From Bacilli bacterium (lineage in GTDB: Bacteria; Bacillota_I; Bacilli_A; RFN20; CAG-826), in the NCBI GenBank assembly GCA_016296285.1, contig JAEDJP010000041.1, forward strand, positions 1 to 10,472: a DNA stretch of 10,472 bases, read 5' to 3'. The notes beneath the pieces are model-generated. The model ran no database searches, was not told the DNA's origin, and saw only the letters and a program-made list of their open reading frames with translations. Both the position numbers and the translations under genes were made by a program. How positions within the stretch are numbered: the first letter of the stretch is position 1; every line of letters begins with the position of its first letter. Shown one piece after another: positions 1 through 7,027 of this stretch.

Positions 1-1227
1 GAAGGCATCGTCGATGGAGGGGTATTTCTCGACGTCATGGACGACGCCGAAATGGAAGGAGGCGTTCTTGATGGGGGAGAAGCGGCGGAGGCGTTCCTCG
101 CTTTCGATAACGGCTTCCGCGGTGGCCTTGTGATTCGCCGAGGCCAAGACCGCGATATGGTCCCCTTCGTACCGCCCGACGGCGAGGGCCCCGGGGGTGA
201 GGAAGCAAGCGCGGGCCAGGTACTGGATGAGGCCATCCCCGTATTCCGCCCCATAGAGGTCATTGATCTCCTTGAGGCCCACGATGTCCCCGAGGATGAG
301 GGTGTAGCTCTTGTCTCCCGCTTCCTCGAGAAGGGAAGCGGTTTTCTGGAAGAAGGCCTGGCGGGTCAAGATGCCCGTGAGCTCGTCCTTCTCGAGGACC
401 GATTCCTGGTGCTTCTCCGCGGCGACGAACAGGATGCTTTGGAGGCGAAGGGTCAGCTCTTTCTTGCTGAGGCAGCCAAGGCAAACGTCGGTGACGCCAT
501 ATTCCTTGAGGCGCGCTTCCTCTTGGGGCGAGATCGCGTCGGCGATCACCAAGACGGGGAGGTCATGGAGGAGGGGCGACATGGCTTTGTGGCGCAGGAA
601 AAGGAAGATCGTCTCGTCGAGGCGGTGGACGGAGATGGCCATCGCGCCATAGTCGCGGCGGTTCTTCGCGATGCGATTGAACGAGGCTTGGTCGAGGAAC
701 AAGGGCTCGACGGGGAAGACGTCGGAGACGGAAAGGAGGGAACCGCGCTTGGAAAAGCCTTCGGATACGAGGATCTTCTTGGTCTTGGCCTTGTCGAACG
801 CGGAGAAATGCTTGAGGCCGCCTTTGAGGAGATAGGGGTCTTCGCTCGCGAAGCCGAGCACGGCGACGCGGTGGGTGTCGTCCCATTCCTTGCGCGCGGC
901 CTTGGCCTTGATGAAATGGATGCCGTCTTCCTTGGCGGTGCGGTAATGGAGGGTGAAGGTCGGGACTTGCTCGAGGATGGACGAGAAAGCGCTCGGGACG
1001 AACGTCGAGAGGAATTTCTCGCGGTCCGTGGGGACGATGGCCCGGTTCACGTATTCCTTCATCCCGGTCTCGAGGTCCCCGGGGGCGAAATGGCCGAGGT
1101 TCCTTTCCCCTCCGCGGACGGAGAGGATGGTCGCATGGATCAAATCCACGACGTAGACCTCGTTGAAGTCTTCGGCGAGATAGGCGCTTTCGAAAGGCAA
1201 GTTGTTCTCGGTATCGCGTTCGTCCAT
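1..1227 (-). CDS. PAS / receiver-like / degenerate GGDEF-domain signalling protein (3' end outside window)
   Basis: Partial gene: 409 codons read without a stop from ATG at 1227 to the window edge. I translated it by hand in this frame. Residues 1-140 look PAS-like, with the pattern 'VPTDREKF' near 66 and an HYRT strand near 94. Residues 150-267 resemble a receiver fold lacking clear phospho-acceptor residues: KILV at 151, a beta-alpha-beta run at 222-248, and a KKEL helix at 255. Residues 281 onward match the GGDEF family: DELTGILTR (281-289), LILGDIVGLKEIND (310-323) and GAEYGD. The signature itself is RYEGDHI (352-358) where RxGGDEF is expected. The first Gly and the catalytic Glu are replaced, so cyclic-di-GMP synthesis is doubtful. 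An EAL or other output domain may follow off-window. The start is supported by AGGGG (1235-1239) seven bases upstream of the ATG. The gene is divergent from trmL. Confidence 0.85.
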   Translation of the reverse strand, partial: MDERDTENNLPFESAYLAEDFNEVYVVDLIHATILSVRGGERNLGHFAPGDLETGMKEYVNRAIVPTDREKFLSTFVPSAFSSILEQVPTFTLHYRTAKEDGIHFIKAKAARKEWDDTHRVAVLGFASEDPYLLKGGLKHFSAFDKAKTKKILVSEGFSKRGSLLSVSDVFPVEPLFLDQASFNRIAKNRRDYGAMAISVHRLDETIFLFLRHKAMSPLLHDLPVLVIADAISPQEEARLKEYGVTDVCLGCLSKKELTLRLQSILFVAAEKHQESVLEKDELTGILTRQAFFQKTASLLEEAGDKSYTLILGDIVGLKEINDLYGAEYGDGLIQYLARACFLTPGALAVGRYEGDHIAVLASANHKATAEAVIESEERLRRFSPIKNASFHFGVVHDVEKYPSIDDAF

Positions 1228-1249
1228 GGTTCGGCCCCTTTGACAAGGT

Positions 1250-1255
1250 ATTATA
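1250..1255 (-). promoter_or_regulatory. -10 box of the GGDEF-family gene
   Basis: A perfect TATAAT on the minus strand lies 22 bases upstream of the ATG at 1227. It predicts transcription starting near 1243 with a very short leader that just contains the AGGGG ribosome site. No good -35 is visible at 17 bases (TGATTT at best), so the assignment rests on the -10 and its position. Confidence 0.5.
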
Positions 1256-1288
1256 AAGCCTTCCCTTGGGAAAAATCACCCGCGAGCC

Positions 1289-1319
1289 TCGACATCGCCC
1301 ATCTTTTTGTTACCATAAT
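1289..1319 (+). promoter_or_regulatory. Candidate trmL promoter giving a leaderless transcript
   Basis: TCGACA (1289-1294, one mismatch to TTGACA) is followed after 16 bases by TACCAT (1311-1316), with CATAAT (1314-1319) as an overlapping alternative -10. With TACCAT, transcription would begin at about 1324, the A of the trmL ATG. No Shine-Dalgarno sequence is visible before that ATG, which fits a leaderless message. The boxes are imperfect. Confidence 0.35.
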
Positions 1320-1323
1320 GGAC

Positions 1324-1800
1324 ATGTTCCACATCGTCCTCCTCGAACCAGAAATCCCCCAGAACGCGGGCAACATCGTCCGGACCGCCGCGGCGACGGG
1401 GTGCGTCCTGCACCTCGTGAAGCCCCTTGGCTTTTCCCTCGACGAGAAGCATTTGAAGCGGGCCGGACTCGATTATTGGGACAAGGTTCGCATCCTCGTC
1501 CACGAAAGCCCGGGCGACTTCTTCTCCTCGATTCAAGGGGGACGTCTCTTCTTTTTCTCCTCGAAAGGGCATCATGCCTATCACGAGATTCCCTATCAAG
1601 ACGGGGACTACCTCATCTTCGGCAAGGAGTCCGTCGGGATCGATGAAACCCTGTTAAGAGAACATGAGGAAAGCGTCTTGAGGATTCCCATGTTGCCGGG
1701 GATCCGTTGTTTGAATTTGTCGAATGCCGTGGCTCTCGTCGTCTATGAGGCGTTGAGGCAAGGCGGGTTCGAGGGATTTCAGGAAGAAGGAAAGCTCTGA
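1324..1800 (+). CDS. trmL: tRNA (cytidine/uridine(34)-2'-O)-methyltransferase TrmL
   Basis: A SPOUT-class methyltransferase that uses S-adenosylmethionine to 2'-O-methylate the wobble nucleotide of tRNA-Leu species; cytoplasmic, a homodimer in known members. The 158-aa product has the family's usual length (about 155-160). It begins MFHIVLLEPEIPQNAGN, matching the normal TrmL N-terminus. NIVRTAAATG (17-26) is motif 1, FGKESVGI (99-106) motif 2, and IPMLPGIRCLNLSNAVA (121-137) motif 3; together the last two form the trefoil-knot cofactor site. The start at 1324 is chosen because it aligns with relatives. An ATG two codons earlier (1318) is possible, and the frame stays open far upstream only as the antisense of the GGDEF gene. 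No ribosome site precedes either ATG. Its stop lies three bases from the end of the convergent gene. Confidence 0.93.
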   Translation: MFHIVLLEPEIPQNAGNIVRTAAATGCVLHLVKPLGFSLDEKHLKRAGLDYWDKVRILVHESPGDFFSSIQGGRLFFFSSKGHHAYHEIPYQDGDYLIFGKESVGIDETLLREHEESVLRIPMLPGIRCLNLSNAVALVVYEALRQGGFEGFQEEGKL

Positions 1801-1803
1801 TTG

Positions 1804-4125
1804 CTAGCGCTTTTCAATATACGCGTGAATCGTGGATGTTGCCGTGATTTGCGTATTCGTGGACTCGCTCGTCCCCCCCTTACTTAGTCCGATGGAAAGC
1901 CAAGGATTGCTGATGCTGGTGGATAGCTTTGTTCCAATGGACTTTCCGGAATCATCATTCGCGTTAATTATGACGAGACCGCTGAAAAGATAATGATCTC
2001 CCATCTTCGTGGACTTATAAGGGCCTTGTTGGACATGATATTTGACGTAAGCCCCTACCTTGACCGGAATGTCGACTGCGCCCCCGCTGCTACCTTGGCC
2101 GATTTGGTAGTAAGTTCCGCCACTCGTCAGGGATTCGTAGATTTCCGTGGTGGAACCACCGGACCCGGATTCGCCATCAATGCTAAAGCGCACCAATACG
2201 CCTTCGCCCGGCGTGATGGTGATTTCGGTGTCCCCTTTGATCGCGTAGGTTGTACCACTTGAGAACGTGTAAGATGACCCTTCTTGTTTTGTAAACTCCG
2301 TTTTTTCTGCGCGGTTGAGCGATTCCACCTTGAAAGACTCTCCCTTCTCGAGGAGATATTCAGATGCAACCGTCATATAAATTCCGTCAGTACTCATCAT
2401 CGATTCCGTACCATTTGTATCGATCTTCCAAACCTTATAGCCGACAAGGGGGTGCTCGTAATTCATGGAATTATCGATAGAGATTTTCAAGACATAGGAA
2501 ATAAGACTGCCGTCGTCTTCCCAACATGCCCTCCCGTTATAGGACCTTGTCGTGCGGGAAGCACGCAATAGATAAGACTGGAGCTTTCCCGTTTCGGCAT
2601 TGAAAAAGTCCCCAGTCGCATAAATGCTGATCGCCGTTTGGGTGAGACCCTCCATCGACGTGGCTTTCAATCCCGATTGCGAAACGCTTGAAAAATTCAA
2701 AGTTGCGGAACCGTCCATTGTTTCCGTCGTGATATGACCTCCCAACGATGCGGCACTGGAGAGATTCATCGTTCCGTTGACAACAATCTTGGAATCTTCA
2801 TACGTTGTCGGGTAATCGGAAATCCCCCCTGCAGTGGAATCCCCTTTGTAACCGATGAGGGAGGATTCCACATCAAGAACCCCGCCACGAAGAACTTTTA
2901 AAACCGATCCTCCGAGAAGTTTCAATTTATATGTGCTTGTGGAAATATTTCCTTGGCTGCCAACAATTAAACGGAATTTGTTTGAAAATGGCAGATATTT
3001 ATCCTGAGTCGAAATGCTTTGGGTAATGCCTGAAACTTTGACGTCAATTGCAAGGAAACCGATCGTAGCAGATCCATTTAACGTCATGTAGATGGGGGAG
3101 GCATCCGCATTGGTATAACCGGGTTTGAGAGGACAATATTCAAAAGAAACATAGCCTGACGTCGTAGTTAATAGGCTGTTTCCGCTCGCCCCATTCGGTT
3201 TCACGATTTTCGGCAACTGTTTGATCGGGATACTTTGTCCACCAGAGCTCTTAAACATTCTCACAGCGCCTTCGAACGTTGCGCCGTGATTGACTTTGAC
3301 ATACGTTTGCGCACAGGGAAAATCGAAGGTATTGATGGGGAAGACGCCTTTGGAATTCAAACCCGTGAGTTCACCAAGGCTGCCCGCATCATAGAACGCT
3401 AAAGGGGTCGAATAATAGCCACCGCTATGGATTTCGATATATCGATTCGCGTCAAAGGAATTGTAGAAGGAATTCGAAGAAGCGTAATCCTCTTGATTCA
3501 CATTCACCGCCCCATTCTCCTTTACATAACCATAACAGTAGAAAGAGCCGAATACATCGATGTGGGAATTCGCGTCCAAGGTGATTTCGGAATAGGCGCC
3601 AGATACCCCTTTCTCTCTGAATTTCGCACCGATGAAAAGGGTGCTTCCCGAGGGAACTTTCACGGTTGACCCAACGAAATGAAGGACGCTGTATCGATTG
3701 GCGTTGATTCTCGCGTCCGTGGTGTCGATGAAGGAGTCCGGAAAAGCCTCGATCTCTGAATCCGCGCTGATATCGTAGGTTTTCCCGTCGTACGGGAGAT
3801 AGAGATTGACGCCAGGAGAAAGGACGATGTCTTTGTTCTCGACGAGGATTTGGGAGCCTTTCGTCAGATAAAGATTAACTTTTGATTGACCCGCTTGGAT
3901 TTGGGCATTCGCGCTTGCAACCGCCCCCTCGAGGGTCCCAAAACGGGCATACGGGGCGCTTGCTTCGGTCGTTCCGGAAACGAGGTAATTCTCGATGACG
4001 CCTCCGATGTCGCGGAATCCGATGGTATCGTCGGTGCTGACTTTGGACCCCCCGACCCAATCAGAAAACCCGATGGACGGGAAAAGGAACCCAAGGATCG
4101 TTAGAAACAACGCGAACGCTTTCAT
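1804..4125 (-). CDS. Large secreted/surface protein, second gene of the surface pair, function unknown
   Basis: 773 aa from the ATG at 4125. I do not recognise a named family. The first 23 residues form a signal segment: MK, a hydrophobic stretch, then SIGFSDW (17-23), echoing the upstream gene's SVGFSSW. The body is rich in Gly, Ser, Thr and Asn with short strands of the kind 'GSTLFIGAKF', 'GSVLKVLRGGVLDVESS' and 'DSKIVVNGTMNLSSAASL', suggesting a right-handed beta-helix or adhesin-like fold over roughly the first 500 residues. More compact beta domains follow and it ends in IEKR. No LPxTG motif or C-terminal membrane anchor is seen. The ATG follows the upstream stop (TGATATG) with one base between, so translation is probably coupled; the frame is open a further 12 codons upstream, but the signal segment starts here. 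Sampled lines are about 43-48% GC against about 65% in the lipoprotein gene, hinting at separate origin. The stop is three bases from trmL with no terminator seen. Confidence 0.8.
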   Translation of the reverse strand: MKAFALFLTILGFLFPSIGFSDWVGGSKVSTDDTIGFRDIGGVIENYLVSGTTEASAPYARFGTLEGAVASANAQIQAGQSKVNLYLTKGSQILVENKDIVLSPGVNLYLPYDGKTYDISADSEIEAFPDSFIDTTDARINANRYSVLHFVGSTVKVPSGSTLFIGAKFREKGVSGAYSEITLDANSHIDVFGSFYCYGYVKENGAVNVNQEDYASSNSFYNSFDANRYIEIHSGGYYSTPLAFYDAGSLGELTGLNSKGVFPINTFDFPCAQTYVKVNHGATFEGAVRMFKSSGGQSIPIKQLPKIVKPNGASGNSLLTTTSGYVSFEYCPLKPGYTNADASPIYMTLNGSATIGFLAIDVKVSGITQSISTQDKYLPFSNKFRLIVGSQGNISTSTYKLKLLGGSVLKVLRGGVLDVESSLIGYKGDSTAGGISDYPTTYEDSKIVVNGTMNLSSAASLGGHITTETMDGSATLNFSSVSQSGLKATSMEGLTQTAISIYATGDFFNAETGKLQSYLLRASRTTRSYNGRACWEDDGSLISYVLKISIDNSMNYEHPLVGYKVWKIDTNGTESMMSTDGIYMTVASEYLLEKGESFKVESLNRAEKTEFTKQEGSSYTFSSGTTYAIKGDTEITITPGEGVLVRFSIDGESGSGGSTTEIYESLTSGGTYYQIGQGSSGGAVDIPVKVGAYVKYHVQQGPYKSTKMGDHYLFSGLVIINANDDSGKSIGTKLSTSISNPWLSIGLSKGGTSESTNTQITATSTIHAYIEKR

Positions 4126-4126
4126 A

Positions 4127-4789
4127 TCAACTCGCAAACTCCAGCGCGAAGGTAAACGCAAAGCTCTTTGAAGCGTCCAGCGTCTTCAAATAGGTCGAAA
4201 GGGCAGATTGCTTTGCTTCGTTGACGGTAAAGGTGAGGGTCGCGGTCAAAGTGTCCGCATCCAAGGCGGAAAAACCGCTTAAGGAACACGTCGAGGCGAG
4301 CATGGAACTCGTTAGGGTGAACGTCGCCGCGGTTCCGGTTGAACCATTCGTTGAGAGGGTCGCGGAAATACTGAAGTAATCTTTCGTGAACAACGCGAGG
4401 AAATCGTTCGCGCCCGCGAACTTCGTCACCTTCACCGAAAAGGACTGGGCATCCCCGGAAAGAAAACCCGCGGACTTTGCGTCTTTTTGATTCAAAGAAT
4501 AGGAATAGACGGCGGTTCCGGTTGGGGAAACGCGGTCTTCGGAATCGATGAACCCGTAAGCGCAGACATCCCCGGAATGCGAAACCGATGACAGAGAAAG
4601 AAAACTTAAAGTGTTCCCGACCTCCGCGGCGACGGGAACGTTCATTGGGGCCAAACCCCCATAAGACCAACTAGAAAACCCGACGCTTAGCAGCGACAGG
4701 TTGGAAAGAGCCAGTAATAGACCCCCCCCCCGCTTAAAAGAAGATTTCCGTTCTTCCGGGTCTTGTTTCGCATAGAAAGAGTGTAGCAC
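4127..4789 (-). CDS. Secreted protein with SipW-substrate-like signal segment; carries a G10 tract near its start
   Basis: In the sequence as given, the open frame runs 220 codons from a GTG at 4789. Numbered from there, a basic region (ERKSSFKR, 13-20) leads into GGG (21-23), a hydrophobic segment (24-36) and VGFSSW (36-41). The rest is a Ser/Thr/Ala-rich beta-type domain with two cysteines. The layout resembles TasA/camelysin-type SipW substrates, but that is inference and no signal peptidase gene is in the window. The GTG start is doubtful: AAAGG abuts it with no spacing, and the best promoter would start the message downstream of it. An ATG at 4773 gives a more typical signal N-terminus (MRNKTRKNGNLLLSGGG) but reaches this frame only if the G run is 11 or 8 instead of 10; at G10 it stops after about 26 codons. 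The gene is therefore either phase-variable and shown OFF, or the run is miscounted. The 773-aa gene is coupled downstream. Confidence 0.7.
   Translation of the reverse strand: MLHSFYAKQDPEERKSSFKRGGGLLLALSNLSLLSVGFSSWSYGGLAPMNVPVAAEVGNTLSFLSLSSVSHSGDVCAYGFIDSEDRVSPTGTAVYSYSLNQKDAKSAGFLSGDAQSFSVKVTKFAGANDFLALFTKDYFSISATLSTNGSTGTAATFTLTSSMLASTCSLSGFSALDADTLTATLTFTVNEAKQSALSTYLKTLDASKSFAFTFALEFAS
4722..4731 (-). repeat. Homopolymer G10 tract inside signal-peptide coding region
   Basis: Ten consecutive G on the coding strand (C on plus), read as cGG GGG GGG GGt in the long frame. It is the longest homopolymer I saw in the window. It sits between the codons for the basic region and those for the hydrophobic core of the signal segment. 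Runs of this length slip readily during replication; changes of one or two bases would move the N-terminus out of or into frame. Confidence 0.95.
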
Positions 4790-4808
4790 CCTTTAAAAGG
4801 GCAAGCAA
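4780..4808 (-). promoter_or_regulatory. Candidate promoter of the surface-protein pair
   Basis: On the minus strand, TTGCTT (4808-4803) is followed after 17 bases by TACACT (4785-4780); six more bases lead to the ATG at 4773. Transcription would begin at about that A, giving a leaderless message that excludes the GTG at 4789. The spacer contains most of a perfect 6-1-6 inverted repeat, CCCTTT-T-AAAGGG (4789-4801), which could be an operator. The boxes match consensus only moderately (3/6 and 4/6). Confidence 0.35.
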
Positions 4809-4830
4809 ATCCAAGGGCGTTTTTGCCTTG

Positions 4831-6510
4831 TCATCGAGGCCTGCCCGGGTTTTGCCCGGTCCCATATAGATAATCCGTCAACGCGATGTCGATGCTTTGG
4901 CTTCCCGCGGAGAGGGTATAGGTGTTCCCTTTCTCGAGTTCGGGGGAAGAAATCAAAACCGAGGCGAAGGATTTTAGGGACGTGTGGGAGAAAATCGTTT
5001 CCCCGCCTTTTGCAGAAATCGAAATCTCGCTTCCCGCGGGGCAGGAGGCGAAGCGCTGGAGAATGCTCCCTTGGCTCGCTGAGGAGAAATTCATCGCCAT
5101 GCCGCTTGAGCCGATCGCGAGGAAGGTGCCCCCGGTGATCGAGGCGGTCGCATCGTAATCGAGGGCCCCATCGCCGTTGCTCGTCGGGCCATCGATGACC
5201 GTGACGCCCCCGCTGATCTCGATGAAACCATTCGCATCGACGCCATCGCCCGCGGCGTTCACGTGGACGTTTCCGCCCGCGATGAGGATCCGAGGCGAGG
5301 TCGCTTCGTCGAAGGAATTGGCCCCGGGCCTGCCTCCAAGCGAGCTGCCATCCGCCCCGCCTGCGGCGTTGATGCCATCATCGGACGAAACGAGGTCGAT
5401 GGCCCCGCCGAGGATCTCCACGGCATTCCCTTCGAGGCCTTCGTAGGATTTTCGGATGGTTATGGTCCCGTTTTCGATGCGCAGAGCGCCATCCGCGTGG
5501 ATGCCGTCATCCCCGCTCGAAAGGTTGAGGGTGCCGTCTTGGATGAGGATGTCGCCGTTGCAATGCACGGAATCGTCGCTCGAATCGATGTCGAGGATGC
5601 CACCTTGGATAAGGAGGGTGATATCCGCCTTGACCCCTTTTGTCGAAGGGTCTTCCGCGGGGGCGATGCTGGAGCCGCCGCCCGAAACGATCTTTAGATG
5701 CCCGCCTTCGATATCGACGGACCCACTCGCGTCAAGGCCGTCCCCGTCGACCTCAAAGGATAGCTCCCCTCCTTTGACGACGATGTTCCCGTTTTCGGGG
5801 ACATCCGCGTTTTCCGCGTGAATCGCGTCTTTTCCCGCGGTGACCCCCAAGGATTCTACGAGGATCGAGGCGGTGTCATTGACTTGCAGGCCGTGGTTCT
5901 TCGCGGTGATCGCAATGTCCCCGCCTTCAAGGAAGAGGCTATCCTTCGCGACGATGCCATGCTTCGGGGAAGAGATGCTTAAGCTGCCTTCCCCGAGGAT
6001 ATGGAGGTCGCATTTTGAAAAGATCGACCCATCGCTTTTGAGGTCGCCGATGTTGACGAAGGAAGAGGATGCGGACAAGGAATTCTCCCCGAGCAAGACG
6101 AGATTGGCCTTGGAGGCGCTTGCGACGCAGATCGGGGATCTCGATCCGGTCTCGAGGGTCAGGTCATCAAGGACCAAGGTGACTTCTTCTTCCCCGGCGT
6201 CGATATAAAGGGTGGTCGCGCCTTGTCCCGTGACGCGGAAGGTCCCTCCCTTCGTGAAGGCGATGCCGTTGCTCCCGTTTTCGATGCCTTGGTCCGCGGG
6301 GATGGCAATCGAATCGTCATTCAGGAGGACGGAGGGGGTTCCCTCGATGTCGATCGAAGTCGAGACAACAGGGACGGAAGGAGACGAATCTTCTTGCGTT
6401 TCGGAGGTGGGTTCGCTTTCGAGGGAAGAATCGTTATTCGATATGGAAGGTGCGCAGCCAGAAAGAAGGGCTAAGGCGAGGGGGAAGAGAACGAGGGCTG
6501 AACGTTTCAT
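4831..6510 (-). CDS. Carbohydrate-binding beta-helix lipoprotein (Cthe_2159-like)
   Basis: 559 aa. The N-terminus MKRSALVLFPLALALLSGC is a lipoprotein signal with lipobox LSGC; Cys19 would be lipidated and anchor the protein on the outer face of the membrane. A Ser/Glu/Pro-rich linker (about 20-50) precedes a long right-handed beta-helix. The helix shows recurring acidic turns such as DGDGLDASG (255-263), SDDSVHCNG (311-319), SGDDGIHADG (332-341), SSDDGINAAGG (375-385) and AGDGVDANG (420-428), each followed by a strand ending in GG or NG. This repeat is typical of the Cthe_2159 family, whose founder binds cellulose and polygalacturonate-like glycans with bound calcium; here polysaccharide binding is inferred from family. 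The start at 6510 is set by GGAG seven bases upstream and by the signal peptide, although the frame is open further. A weak TTGCAA-17-TTTGCT lies upstream. The gene stands alone, 42 bases before the surface pair. Confidence 0.87.
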   Translation of the reverse strand: MKRSALVLFPLALALLSGCAPSISNNDSSLESEPTSETQEDSSPSVPVVSTSIDIEGTPSVLLNDDSIAIPADQGIENGSNGIAFTKGGTFRVTGQGATTLYIDAGEEEVTLVLDDLTLETGSRSPICVASASKANLVLLGENSLSASSSFVNIGDLKSDGSIFSKCDLHILGEGSLSISSPKHGIVAKDSLFLEGGDIAITAKNHGLQVNDTASILVESLGVTAGKDAIHAENADVPENGNIVVKGGELSFEVDGDGLDASGSVDIEGGHLKIVSGGGSSIAPAEDPSTKGVKADITLLIQGGILDIDSSDDSVHCNGDILIQDGTLNLSSGDDGIHADGALRIENGTITIRKSYEGLEGNAVEILGGAIDLVSSDDGINAAGGADGSSLGGRPGANSFDEATSPRILIAGGNVHVNAAGDGVDANGFIEISGGVTVIDGPTSNGDGALDYDATASITGGTFLAIGSSGMAMNFSSASQGSILQRFASCPAGSEISISAKGGETIFSHTSLKSFASVLISSPELEKGNTYTLSAGSQSIDIALTDYLYGTGQNPGRPR

Positions 6511-7027
6511 AAGGGGACTCCGTCTGCTTAAGGAAAGCAAACCACGCGGGGGATTTTTTTGCAAGGGGTTTCGATAAAAAAGAGGGAGGGGAATTCCTAC
6601 GTGTTTCCCACGGGATATAAGGCCATCGAAAGGCGCGGGTCCGAAAGGAAGCATTTGAAGCAGCCCTCCGCGCGATTCGCGGTGAGAGGCCCCTCGATCG
6701 CCTTCCCGTCACGGCATTGCAAAACGAGTCAACGCGAAAGGATTCTTTCGTAAAGCGTGATTTGTACCAAATTTTCTTTCGTAAAATGTGATTTATCGGA
6801 AAAAACCTTTCGTAAAATGTGATTTGGCAAAGAAAACACCTTCGTAAAATGTTGTTTTCCCGCCATGCGAAAACAGAAAATAAAGCATTCATCGAATGTT
6901 TTTTATTTCACGTTTATCAACGCAGTTTTCAATTTCAAAGAAACCGTAGATTCGTTGATCCAGAAAGACCTTCAGGTGCGAGATTCCAAGAACTCGAGGC
7001 CCTTGAGAGCGAAACCGTTTCGTCTCT
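6511..7027. other. Gene-free spacer between abiEii and the lipoprotein gene
   Basis: About 517 bases without a convincing gene on either strand; the frames present are short, and their peptides show no family I recognise. It contains the leader of the lipoprotein gene (right next to 6510), a short inverted repeat CCGCG-5-CGCGG (6668-6682) without a T run, and the direct-repeat array at 6745-6858. The stretch from about 6735 to 6960 is much richer in A and T than its surroundings. No intrinsic terminator for abiEii is evident; CGAAACCGTTTCG at 7010-7022 is a palindrome without a T tract. Confidence 0.6.
6745..6858 (+). repeat. Array of four direct repeats at 31-32 bp period
   Basis: The 19-bp word CTTTCGTAAAATGTGATTT occurs exactly at 6776-6794 and 6807-6825. 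It occurs with two changes at 6745-6763 (GC for AT in the middle) and in a degenerate fourth copy from about 6840 to 6858 (CTTCGTAAAATGTTGTTTT). Starts are 31, 31 and about 32 bp apart, with unrelated 12-14 bp A-rich spacers. The first copy is preceded by an inverted CGAAAG (6735-6740), making CGAAAG-4-CTTTCG. The period is not a multiple of three, so it is not a protein repeat. It is close to three helical turns, so all copies face the same side of the DNA. Function is unknown: a regulator-binding array, an iteron-like set or a mobile-element end are all possible. Confidence 0.85.

Noticed and set aside
37..1317. Long plus-strand open frame running into trmL, suggesting a 587-aa fusion protein
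   Set aside because: The upstream part is antisense to the GGDEF-family gene, whose minus-strand translation has recognisable motifs and a ribosome site. TrmL homology starts only at 1324.
1873..1879. Second G run (G7) near the 3' end of the 773-aa gene as another switch
   Set aside because: Seven bases is short for slippage, and at the C-terminus it would alter only the last residues.
4122..4670. 182-codon minus-strand frame inside the small secreted-protein gene
   Set aside because: Its Arg/Phe-rich composition is typical of a frame-shifted reading. The overlapping frame has the signal segment and a Ser/Thr-rich secreted domain.
4808..4833. Terminator after the lipoprotein stop
   Set aside because: CAAGGC/GCCCTTG forms only a short bulged stem, and the following sequence (GATTTGC) is not a T run.
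5263..5697. Plus-strand open frames across the lipoprotein gene
   Set aside because: They are shadows of the high-GC repetitive beta-helix coding sequence, with no ribosome sites or domain signals.
6745..6858. Repeat array as a CRISPR
   Set aside because: The spacers are only 12-14 bp and A-rich, only four copies are present with two degenerate, and no cas gene is near.
6434..6892. 152-codon minus-strand open frame upstream of the lipoprotein gene
   Set aside because: It crosses the repeat array and the lipoprotein start, has no ribosome site, and shows Arg/Ser-rich out-of-frame composition with no family pattern.
7010..7022. Palindrome CGAAACCGTTTCG after abiEii as a terminator
   Set aside because: The stem is only five bases with a three-base loop, and no T tract follows on the minus strand.
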